Positions 11,262 through 22,028 of a stretch of DNA of 64,000 bases are shown piece after piece (the first letter of the stretch is position 1; each line of letters opens with the position of its first letter). The position numbers were made by a program, and so were the translations under genes. This DNA comes from Vermamoeba vermiformis (Eukaryota; Tubulinea; Echinamoebida). Location of the stretch: contig JBEWZL010000208.1 in the NCBI GenBank assembly GCA_045837725.1, positions 124,001 to 188,000 on the forward strand, written 5' to 3'. The notes beneath the pieces were generated by a model, which was given only the letters and a program-made list of their open reading frames with translations, did not search any database and was not told the DNA's origin.

Positions 11262-13366
11262 CTATTTTTTGGCTTGAGTCCATTTCGAGGAATCAACAAA
11301 TCCAATCAGTCCTCGCTTGTACAGCAGATATTTTGCTGTACACAAAAATTAATTGATATTATTAATTAGTAGGTTTTTTTTTGCTTACGTCCATGATCTT
11401 CAATTAAGTACGCAGTCTCTCCAGGTAAAAAGTTGAAGTCATATTTGTCCCTCGAAACATCCTCGCCAGTTGCCACCAAATATTTGTGCCGAGTATTCAT
11501 GCGCACGAATTCTATTCCTCGTTCATTCAATGCTTGCTCTAACGTTGCATAACTTTCGTCTGAAATCTCCGCTTCAAGCTCAACCCGCGTTAAATTCTTG
11601 CAATGACTTAACGCCTTAATAAATTCGTTGACGTCAAGTTGTCCAACGTCTAGTAATAAAACATAAGTATTATTATATTTAGGACCGTTTTGTTTTCAAT
11701 TTGACGAATGAAAAAATTTTTTTTGATTGTTTAAATCTATCAGACTAGAAAATTAGGAGCAGTAAATTTTAATTCCGTAATAATCATAGACTTACTTGCT
11801 AAGGACAAGTACTGCAACGAATTCGGGAAAAATATCGTTTGTAAAGGCACCGGAATTTGCTTCTTGCACGTGACCGAGAGCTCTTTTAAGCGCGAAAACA
11901 CGTCTAATTGGGACCACAACGATTTTTCTTTTGTTTTGATGAATTTCGGCGAGCCGACTGCAAGTGAAGTCAATTGTGTCAATGCAAATATCTTGCTGTC
12001 AACTCGAAACTGATAGAGTTTTTCCAAATTAGTCAATTTGACCAAATTAGGTGCGTCAATGCTGTAAATTTGCATATCTGTGACACGTGTCATATTTGAC
12101 ACGAAACTCGGTTTGACGTAGAACGGAACAACTGTTTTGAACGTTTTGACGTTCAATTTGGCCATATTATCGAGGAAATTATTGTCGTAATACCTAGAAA
12201 ATACTCGCGTTAGTACGTACAATTGCTATTTACGGGCTTTGTTGTATCATCGGTTGATCGGGCTAAAAAACTTGAAGTCTCAGCATTCGTTTTCATTTAC
12301 ACATAAATGAAGTTCCATATGAATGTAATATTGGCAGGTATCAATATAAGGATATTATTTTTGATCGAATGTCAAAATATGGTCAGAAATTTTTCGGATC
12401 CGCAGAAAATTAATTGACCACGTAAATTGCGGGCTATAGTTGCTAATAAAAAACTTTGCAATGATTTATCGCAATGCTTACCACGCATCAAAGCCATATA
12501 AGTACAAATAAGTCAAGTTCTTGAGATATGCCAATGTGTCAATGAACGTGTGATAATATTTCACGACAGTCAGATCTGTTAAACTCTTGCAAAGTCTTAA
12601 ACATCGCTCGTAGGGATATGACAGCGTATCGCATTCGAAACTCTGCAAAATCGACCAATCAGAAACTAGCTCGAAACTTAAACTTCATCCGTGAAAAAAT
12701 TTTCGCATTGAATTATAACCAATTATAATATAATGAATATTTTGATAATATACATATTATTTTCAGCATAATTGAGTCGATTAGAAGTTTTACAATTAAA
12801 GGCAAAATTGTTACCGTTAAATTTGAAGGCAGATCCGCCATAATGCCAGGATTTTCAGCAGTAATGCGCATTCGTTTGTATTTTCTTGCCAAAAATGGTA
12901 ATAATCGGAATAAACTATCAGCTCTGTAGTCCTTGGTTATCTTGACTGTGTATGAATCGACTGTTACGAAGAACCACTGTGCGAATGCTTTCGACGTACA
13001 GCATAGCCTGTAATATTATAATTTGTTATTTATATTATTATTATTTAAATATTGGCCCTTTTACTTGCACGGTAAAGGAGCTTAAAATAATAGCATTTTT
13101 AATTATGAAAAAACAAACGTTCCATAATAGCACCAATAATAAGTTCATAGTATATGCAGAATTATTATATATTTTTCTTACTTGTAAAATACGTTTTCGT
13201 CAACAACAATGAAAGATCCGATCAGCAACAAAACTTCCGTTGGCAATTCCGCCAAGTACCCAAGCCCTTCGTAATTGAGATTGCCTAGATAATAGAGCGC
13301 TACATTGTTAGGATACACATCCATAGGTTCGTCATCGGGAGGTCCTTCATAATCGTGTTCTTCCAT
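11262..13366 (-). CDS. F-box protein with degenerate leucine-rich repeats
   Basis: The start codon at 13366 begins MEEHDYEGPPDDEPMDVYPN. The F-box follows from about residue 38 (LAELPTEVLLLIGSFIVVDE) and continues in exon two (LCCTSKAFAQWFFVTVDSYT). Later exons hold irregular LRR-like strands (LQYLSLASKSMIITELKF, FSRLKELSVTCK, LTSLAVGS). The last two exons join as ...YLIEDHG-PKYLLYKRGLIGF and stop at 11262-11264. Such proteins usually serve as substrate adaptors of SCF ubiquitin ligases, with the F-box binding Skp1 and the repeats binding the target. The start lies only 52 bp from the divergent signal peptidase gene, so the two share a promoter region. The gene is convergent with the NTPase gene (78 bp between stops). 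Confidence 0.75.
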
Positions 13367-13418
13367 TTTGAATTTAGTTTTGAATGCATAAGCACGGCGC
13401 TTTCTTTTAATAATATTA
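13367..13418. promoter_or_regulatory. compact bidirectional promoter region
   Basis: Only 52 bases separate the divergent start codons of the F-box gene (minus) and the signal peptidase gene (plus). Both core promoters must lie here or inside the neighbouring transcribed parts. Confidence 0.5.
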
Positions 13419-14267
13419 ATGTCGCTGCTATCATTTCATAAATTAACAAGCTGGGCTTCTATAGCACTGCAAGCTATGGGATGCGCTTACATACTGGAAA
13501 AACATGTCTACATCCGGAAGGTAATGCACTAATTTCCCTCCAAAAAATCTAAAAAAATCAATTATAACCTTTTACGTTACATTCATATACGGAAAAATTG
13601 TTTGAACTATTTCAGACTCAATAACAATTATACTAATATTTTTTACCGGTTTGTTTTCAGATCCGGATCTGACAAATCTTTTGCATCATAGGGTAGCGGT
13701 CAATCAATGCTTCCAACCTTCAATCCATACGATTTTATATTCGGCGAAGCAATTAGCTTCAAATACTTCTCGCGCCCATTAAAAATTGGAGACGTTGTAA
13801 TCTTCACCTCGCCCGTGAATGGACGAGACCTTTATTTAAAGCGAATAACTGCCTTAGTACGTATTATGATAATATTTACTAGTATATTTTCACATTAACT
13901 AAGCTATCATTAATTTTAGGCCGGAGATAAAATTAGACCTGACGAGACTTTCGAATACAATTACGGAGACGATGAGTATTATAGTGTAAGCTAGTCGTAA
14001 GATTATTTAATAGCAATTATGGTGCTTAATAAGGATATTATAGATTCCATACGGCCACATCTGGGTCGAGGGCGATAACAAAACTGAGTCGTTAGATTCA
14101 CGGAGTTACGGACCTGTTCCGGCCAATTTAGTGCGGTACCGTGTTGCAGCAAAGGTATGTTATATACTTATTTATGTAATTAGCGTACTGACGTGGTGCA
14201 GATCGGTTGGCCTTTGCAGTGGGGTTACGATCCGAAAAAAGTAACCAACAGAAAAGTTGACCTGTAG
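13419..14267 (+). CDS. mitochondrial inner membrane protease subunit (Imp1/Imp2-like, S26)
   Basis: Exon one (MSLLSFHKLTSWASIALQAM...) ends in AAG before GTAATG. It joins an exon starting GGT AGC GGT CAA TCA ATG to give GSGQSMLPTFNPYDF, the S26 signal-peptidase serine motif (SxMxP). Downstream are GDVVIFTSP and YLKRITALAGDKI, holding the Lys of the Ser/Lys dyad, then GHIWVEGDNKTESLDSRSYG and the closing IGWPLQWG. The length (about 160 residues) and the motif order match the mitochondrial Imp1/Imp2 protease, which trims the sorting peptides of proteins delivered to the intermembrane space. The N-terminal hydrophobic stretch would be the membrane anchor. Imp1 and Imp2 cannot be told apart from sequence reading alone. 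Confidence 0.88.
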
Positions 14268-14414
14268 GCGAATGTATGTATATTATGTAAATAGTATTTC
14301 CACCTTGCTCAATATTTCTATTAATCGGGGCCAATCTGTGCCTTGACAAAAACCTCGTTCTCTTTCAGATCTGAAAAATTTATTTCGTAACTTTTAGTGC
14401 TATTAAAGGCAACA

Positions 14415-17400
14415 ATGGACTTATCGGATTGGTTTTCTGATTTTTTAAATAAGAAACTTGAGAGTTCAAAGTTGCAGCCTTGGGAAGAATACGAAGATCG
14501 ACACCGATATGAGGACGAAGCCCCAGTACGCACGTACCTTGATCCTGAATGGTATAAGAAGGAAAGAGATGTGAAGAAATATATTCCAAAATTATCAGCC
14601 ATTGCACTTGGCTCCGTTGTGAAGATGGTGAACGAGATCGCCACATCTGAATCTGGTAAGGTTTATTTCCCAAAATATTATCATAAATATAGCAAAATTA
14701 ATTATTATTGTTCCCCGCGCTATCTCGTATTTTTATCAAGATTTTGAAAATCTAAGTTGAAAAAAATAGGCGCAAAAACTTAAGTTGTACAAAATCTTTT
14801 TTCAGGCTCTGAACAATTAAGATTGCTTCGCAAACAAATGCCCGAGCATTTATTGCACAGATTATTGTCTCAGCTCTCGTTCTCTGCCCTTCGTAATTTC
14901 CTAGAATTGCCCTCCGTATCTTCGTACTTCGAGTTCACGGATCCCAACTTGAATCTCACTACGTTGTTGGGAAGGTACGTTAAATTCATTCATATATTTC
15001 AATCATATTAACCCGATCTTTAGCATTAAGCAAGAAGAAGATTTTTATCGATACCTTTACCATCTGCATCCAGAACACCCGTTCTTAAAGAGGACGGAGA
15101 AAGACGTTCTTATTAATGTCTTTGATAATTCATCTGCTTTTCAATTTGGCAATAATGAGGTATGCACACAATATTATAGCGAAACAAAATTCGTGCTGAT
15201 CCGGATTAGGTTTTAGAAACAATTCCAACGATCACGTGCTCGGAAACTTTGTATACCCGCAACGGATCCTCTTCAATCAATGACAGAAGCACCTTTGATA
15301 AGCGATGGGAGATGATCACGAACGGTTGTTTTGCGAATCTGAATTGGGACAACGTCTTTATTGCCGGTGGCTCAGTCTTGCATTGCTTGAGATCGTTTAC
15401 CGACGAAGAATTCGATTCCGTTATTAATAATGAAGAGGATGCAACTGACGAATATGAGCCTAAGGCTCTACATACTATATTTCCAAAGAGTCTGTTTGAA
15501 TGGGACGGACAGCGCTACAGAAAACTCGATTTCGATTTGTTCATTTACGGATTAAGCGAAGAGAACACTAAGAATAAGGTATAATATCATATTTAATGCA
15601 GAATGTATATTAATGCTGGATCAGGTCCTGGAGATCTACGAAAGTATTTTAAAAGTTCAACCACAAGCTCATGCTGCCATAACGACCAATACAGTTACTA
15701 TATTTGGCCCTAAGGGTTTCAAACCTATTCAAATAATTTTATGCCTCCACAAATCTCCAGCTGAAGTCCTGCTTAATTTCGATCTGAATTGTGTAACGGT
15801 CGGATTCGATGGGCACAATGTACTAGCATTGCCAAAATTCATATTGGCTATGAAGTATGGACGTAATTATTTGGATAGTAATATGAATACTGCTGCTAAG
15901 CTCCAGTATTATCGTCTGCTCAAGTACGCTTGTCGTGGATTTCCTACTGCTTTGCCTGTTCATTTCAGAATGCACGGTTATTTTGGTAAATATTAAACCC
16001 TCGTTGTTGTATATATTACTAATAAGTTAAACAGATCAAGAAATACCCTCTCAAGACGAACTTGCCGAAGATCCGTCGCATCCAGTGTTCTACTACATTA
16101 GCGAGCTTCTGCATTTGGCAAAGAGAGTGCTAATTACTAGCAAGTACGGAGAAGATTCCGTCGAACAATATCATTGGGAAGACCTGTGGCAACGAGGGTA
16201 CGTAGAAAACTCAAAAATTAATAAAATTGATAAAAATTCTTTCTAACGTTCTGTTAGCATTACAATCAACCAGCGCAGACACGCTGGTCCAAATAGAAAC
16301 AAATTCAAGGGCATTGAATTGCCTATTCCAGTAAGTCATATATTTAATTTAATGGTTAATTTCTAATAAATTCTTCAGCTTGAAGAGGATCTGTCCGTCT
16401 TTACTACACGCGCTATGAAACCGTTATACCTTGAACCGCCCAAGTACGATAATTTGCCGGTAGATTTCAATACTGAACTAGAGGATCAAATGTATACATT
16501 AAAACAAATGGCTGGCGGGAAGGTAAAAATCCATTTTCGATTTGCCCGGGAGACGGTTTAATTTATCTTTAATCAACTACTAATCATTCGTATTTGTAGA
16601 TTATTCGTCCTAAAGAACCATCAGCGCTTGTCTCTGGTCTCGCCAACAAAAGGGTTTTATTCTACAACGACGGTACGCGTTCGGATTTGAATAACTAATA
16701 CATGATCCTAATTTACGTATATTTAGATGAAAATTTGCAGCCGTTCTATTTGAACTCATTTGTAGAGACGAAGAGCTGCACGCCGGATGTGGATCACATG
16801 AACAATCCTTACTCAGGCATCAACACGTCTCTGGCTACTGTAGAATATATCACTCAAACTGTTACATTGCATATTGAAGAGTATTCGAACGTAGAATATG
16901 GAAGAATTTACTCGGAGCCATTTGAATTGTCAGGCGCAAAATGGTACGGCTTACGTCAGCTAAAATCCGTCGCTAATATCATACAGGAAATTATCACTGC
17001 AGTCTGGTAAAGGCAAGGCTATTATGTTCGTGTCCTTATCGAAGTTAGCTAAAGAGAGTAAGTATTTTTTTGAAGTCAGATCTGTTCCGAACGAAAACTA
17101 AAACTGTTGTTAGATGAAGATGAAGATGCCTTACTGCCCTCTTTATGCGCAGCCAATTTCTTAATAAGCTTTATCCATAAAGAAGAAGTAACAGAAAGAA
17201 AGAAAAGATTCAAACCGTCAATTAGTCTCGGTACGTTTTGGATCGCATCCAAGAACTAGTTTTTAATTTTTTATATCAGATGGTACCAAGTTGTTTACTG
17301 ATCGTAGTAATACTTGGTCTACTTTCTTGCATGGCGTTTATATCGACGCTGACGCAAAGAATCCGTACCAAGTTCAACTTCCAAAACACAAAATAGAATG

Positions 17401-17476
17401 CATAGAAGAGGATCGTATCAGAATCGAAGTTACTATCCAAGCTCTTAAGATAACTACGCCTTCTATTGCGCTTTAA
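14415..17476 (+). CDS. nucleotidyltransferase-fold-like protein of unknown function
   Basis: Multi-exon gene of roughly 790 residues starting MDLSDWFSDFLNKK. The centre carries NWDNVFIAGGSVLHCL and, about 70 residues on, RKLDFDLFIYGLSEE. This GGS...DxD pair is typical of the DNA-polymerase-beta nucleotidyltransferase fold. It is followed by TNTVTIFGPKGFKPIQIILC and SPAEVLLNFDLNCVTVGFDG. Similar uncharacterised proteins are known from fungi, where they are often labelled ankyrin-like. A 43-nt intron starting GTACGG at 16953 restores the frame (GAKW-KLSLQSGKGKAIMFV), after which the protein runs to ITTPSIAL at 17476. Whether it transfers nucleotides is unknown. The N-terminal 150 residues and the last 200 match nothing I recognise. 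Confidence 0.7.
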
Positions 17477-17596
17477 TAATAATAGTTGGATCCACGACTT
17501 TTTCATTTTCATGAACGGATGCCGAGATTTTTTTTGTGATTTTAATCCTTAATAAATTATTTAGCCGTCAGTGGCTTTAATACTTTGATCGCAACT

Positions 17597-20500
17597 ATGG
17601 AGACCACTATTAATCCCAGTACTAATAATATCAAGCTTCAAAATCGAAGTTTGACCGTGAACGATCTGAAGGCTCAACGAGAAGCTGAACTTCGCGAACA
17701 AAATAAAGCAAAATTAGAAGATCAACGTAAAAAATTCAATGACATCGCGGAGGAGAAGGCCAAGGGTATGCCGCTAAATTTGTAATTAATTGATTTTCTA
17801 ACCGTTATTTTGTTTCGGCGGATCAGAGGAGAAAATGCGCATTATTTTCGATAAATTGGATTTAAATAAGGATAATTCGATCTCACCCGAAGAGTTCGAG
17901 AAAATGCTGCTGTCTTGGGGTAACACAAATTGAATTAATTACCCGATCCGTTGCTCAACTTATTTCTTTACCATTGTAGGGTTAGAATTTAGCAAAGAGA
18001 ATATCGAACATATTCTTAAGAGCTTTTCCAATACCAACAAGGCATCATTGAATTTTTCTGAATTTAAAACCATTACCGAGTTCTTAATCAGAATCAAATC
18101 AACTTTTTTGAAGTATGACATGGATAATAACGGCAATATTGATAAACCGAATGTATCCAAAGCGCTCGAAGAGTTAGCCTTCAAACTGCCTTTGGATTCG
18201 CTTAAAAAACTGACCACGCTTTTCGACGTTGACAAGAGGCAAGTATTTTCGTAAAAATCGGCTAAATTATTAAATTTATTAATTTAAATTCAAATTTAGT
18301 GGAGAGACGGAGTTTCAAGAATTTATCTCGCTCATGTTGTACATCAACGATCTTCAAAAGCTATTTTTAGGCGCAGACAAGGACCGATCTAACATCCTCG
18401 GTAAGAATATTACCATAAAAGGCAATGGCTATTGTTATTAACCGAGTGTTAGATGCTGCGGAATTGCACGCTTTACTTCGTACGATGGGCATTGCCTTGA
18501 CACCCTTAGAAATCGAGATTTTTATGTCGAAGATCGCTCCTGAAGCCAAAAAAGGCATTGACTTTGCCGGATTTGTCGATTTGATGCTCAAACTGCGCGA
18601 TCAACGTGAAAAAATCGCCGAAGGTAAGGCCTTGACACAATTCAACAAGAAAAAGTAGTTAAAGTCACGTGCAAAATATCCTAGTACGGCTGGCGATATC
18701 TCCTTTTTGCCGGGCGAGACTCTTGTGATGAAATGAGGTGATTGCTAATTCTTTTGTTTTTGACCAGAGGCTCGCAAACAGCGCGAAGAAAGCAAAAAAC
18801 ACTTGTCCGCCAAGCCACTCAAAGAGACAGCGAACAGTTTGATGGGCGCAACTTCACCGCGCGGCACAATGACTTCGCCTCGTGCTAGCGGTGCTTCTGA
18901 CGGCTACAAAGTGTTGGAGAAGAAGATCGTTGAAGAGTGCGCGAAGAGCAAGAAGTTGTGGGAAGATCCTGACTTTCCTGCTGCCCCTCAGTCACTGTAC
19001 AGAAAGCTCGCTGCTAGTACGTACTCGCTAATCCACTCAAGAGCACAAAAAAAAATTATCAAATTGATATTTTTTATTCGCACTCGAAATTCGGTCAATA
19101 ATTTTTCAACTTTCTAATTCTAACACGACAATTTAACGATTATTGTAGCTAATTTATTCATATCGTTATTTACTCTTATGATAAAAGAATTAAGTTAGAC
19201 GCGCTGAAAGGCTACTTTGCGCGGCGAATTGTACATTACTAATGTTTGAATAATTTAGAATCCAGCGAAGTCAAGTCGTGGAAGAGACCCTCTGAATTGA
19301 GTCCCAAAGCGCGCCTGTTCCAAAACGGCTGTGACGAAGGAGACATCAAGCAAGGTTCACTCGGTGATTGTTGGTTCTTGTCCGCTATTTCTGTCGTGGC
19401 TCAGCTCGGCAATGCTGAAATCGAACATTTGTTTGTCTCGCAGCATCCTGAGTGCGGATTGTAAGTATTATAAGATTTCCTTTTTAGGAAGCCTAGTCTG
19501 TGAAATTTCCAATCAAATTTGATTCTTATGCCGTGAATTTTTATTTGCAGCTATCAAGTTGGATTCTTCAAGGACCGCGAATTCACTGTAATTACTGTTG
19601 ACGATCGTATTCCTTGCGGAATTTCCGGCAGACCGATATACGCTCATTGCGCTGACTGTAAGTCCCACCATCGGAGACACCTCCGAAGTCCATCATTATT
19701 AATACTATCTTTGCAGCTGATGAATTCTGGGTGCCAATCGTTGAAAAAGCCTTTGCAAAAATGCACGGCTGTTACGAGAATATCATTGCGGGCATTCCTT
19801 CCGATGCACTTGTCGATTTGACCGGTGAAAGCGCCGAATCTCAGTAAGCTAGGTGACTTACAAATTAGGAAATAATTGATTTTAATTCGATCATTTTCAG
19901 TGAAATTGAAAATACCGACAAGTTCTGGCGAGATCTGGTGCACTTTACGAAAGAAAAATATTTGATGGGAAGTGCATGCAACAACAGAAAGAAAAGAATT
20001 GACTTGGGCATCATCGATGTAAGTCCTATTAACAATAGATAGTAAGAATTAGATTTTGGTGAAATTTGGGCTATTTTTAGGAACACGCGTATGGTGTATT
20101 TGAAGCACGTGAAGTTGAGGGCCACAAATTAGTTCGCATTAGAAACCCGTAAGAACATTATAAGACCGACACCTATTATTACATTATATACTCACTATGC
20201 TATTTTAATGCTATAGATGGGGTGGAACTGAATGGAAAGGTCGCTGGTGTGACGGATCCAAAGAATGGAATGATTTTCCTCGCGTGAAATCGATTCTCAA
20301 CCATCAGTTCGTTGACGACGGAACATTTTGGATGTGTTTTGAGGACTTTTGCCAAGAATATACCATTCTATATGTCCTCAGGTGAGTTTCAAAAACTCTA
20401 GTGGATGTGGGTCTGATCCGTTTTTTTCACAGAATGTTGACGGACAATTTCGGTGACAAGTACGAGAAGTATTCATTGGTCAGCGAATGGAAAGGCGATA

Positions 20501-21959
20501 CTGCTGGCGGTTGTATTAATAACAACACTTGGTACAAGGTAACTAAGACTAAGATCCAGATCTGACCAATCAGCAACGAGCATGACTAATTAAGCCGGTA
20601 TTTCCTTTTTTAGAACCCTCAATGGCTTATCAGCACAAACGAAAAAGAGTGTGATGTGACAGTGTCGCTGTCATTGCCTGACAGTCGTGCTGGCGGCAAT
20701 GCGACATTCCCAGCTGTGGGCATTATGATCATGGTGCACAAGAAAGGTATTATATTAATATCGGTCATAATATACGTAACATGAACAAAAATAAACAATT
20801 AAATTAACTTTGTCGGTCATTATAGGTGCCAGTACTAAGAAAATGCAATGCAAACCTGAAGAAGTTATTGTCATGCCCAACTTCAAGCCCGCCAGAGAAA
20901 GTACGACCAGCCCCTTAATTAGCCTTGAATAAGATTCTTATTAACAATTTTTTCCTTATTTAGCAACGGCATCGTTCGTGATGGCACCGGGTGAAACTTA
21001 CGCAATTATTCCGAGCACCTTCCACAAGGGCACTGAGTCCAAGTTCTTTTTGAATATTTTCTCAAAGAAAAGAATTGTTGTGAAAGAACCTGTCAGCGAG
21101 GACTTAAGTGGTCGCACAATCAAAGTAAGTCTGATTTCCTTATTTGGAAAAGTCTAACGAGATCTACCAGGGCAAGTGGGTCAAAGCGCAAAACAGCGGG
21201 TGGTTGTGCTAATCACCCGACGTGGGGATTGAACCCGCAATATGTGTTGACTGTCAAGGCAGCCGGCGAGGTCACAATAGCCCTGGAACAATTGACCGAG
21301 AACTTGACGCACATTGGATTCACTGTCATGAAAGGCGATGGCACGCAACGTCGCAGAGCGGAGATGAAAGATGCCGTTGGAAATAGCGGCAGTTTTGTCA
21401 ATTCTGCACAAGTCAGTGCTGACTTCAAATTGACACCTGGAGATTACATTGTTGTTCCGTCGACTTTCAGACCTCACGAAGAACTCGAGTTCACTATGCG
21501 CGTTGAAGGCGATGCTGTGGCCGAGTTCAAGCCCGTGTTGGAATGGGAGACTGTCACTTTCACTGGCAAATACGCCACCAAGTCCGGTGGTTGTCAAAAC
21601 AATCGCGACACTTGGATGAACAATCCCGTGTTCAAATTTGAAGTGCCAAAGAAGACTCGTCTCGGCATCACCGTCGCATTCAATGAGGACGTACAAGGTC
21701 ACCACCACGGCTTTTACATTTTTGGCAAAGAGGTCGTGAGAGGTAGGTTTTCATGAAGGGAAGATTGCCTAATTAGGAAAGTGCTAACTTGTTACTAGAT
21801 TCAATTGGTCGTAGTTCATTCGTGCCAACAACAAACGCAGTCACGCAGTACTTTGAACTCGATGTCGGCACTTATCACTTGTTGGTCTGCTCGTTCAATC
21901 CTGGCTTGGTCGGCAACTTCACCGTGACAATGTTCGCTGACGTTAAAGTCAAAATTTAA
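17597..21959 (+). CDS. calpain-like cysteine protease with N-terminal EF-hands
   Basis: The start [10 protein letters not shown] leads through a basic coiled coil into about six EF-hand-like units, including [43 protein letters not shown] and [14 protein letters not shown] (the last rebuilt across a 52-nt intron at 18400-18451). An intron from 18622 joins [10 protein letters not shown] to a Ser/Pro linker and then the C2 peptidase core. The core has Cys in [15 protein letters not shown], His in [14 protein letters not shown] and Asn in [13 protein letters not shown]. Three domain-III-like beta sandwiches follow, each opening with a GGC motif ([33 protein letters not shown]). Classical calpains carry EF-hands at the C-terminus; here they lead. 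One extra base in an A run at 21190-21193 shifts the frame, so the gene is either mis-sequenced or damaged in its last third. Confidence 0.9.
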
Positions 21960-22028
21960 CTCGATCGAACTATGTACGAGTAATTGTTTGTGGGAAAAGT
22001 TTTTTGTTTAATGCACCGTAGATTCTAA

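Noticed and set aside
21185-21240. B-box-like word (GTGGGGATTGAACCCGC) resembling a tRNA T-arm
   Set aside because: It sits inside a calpain exon with strong protein homology, and no acceptor stem, D-arm or anticodon arm can be formed around it.
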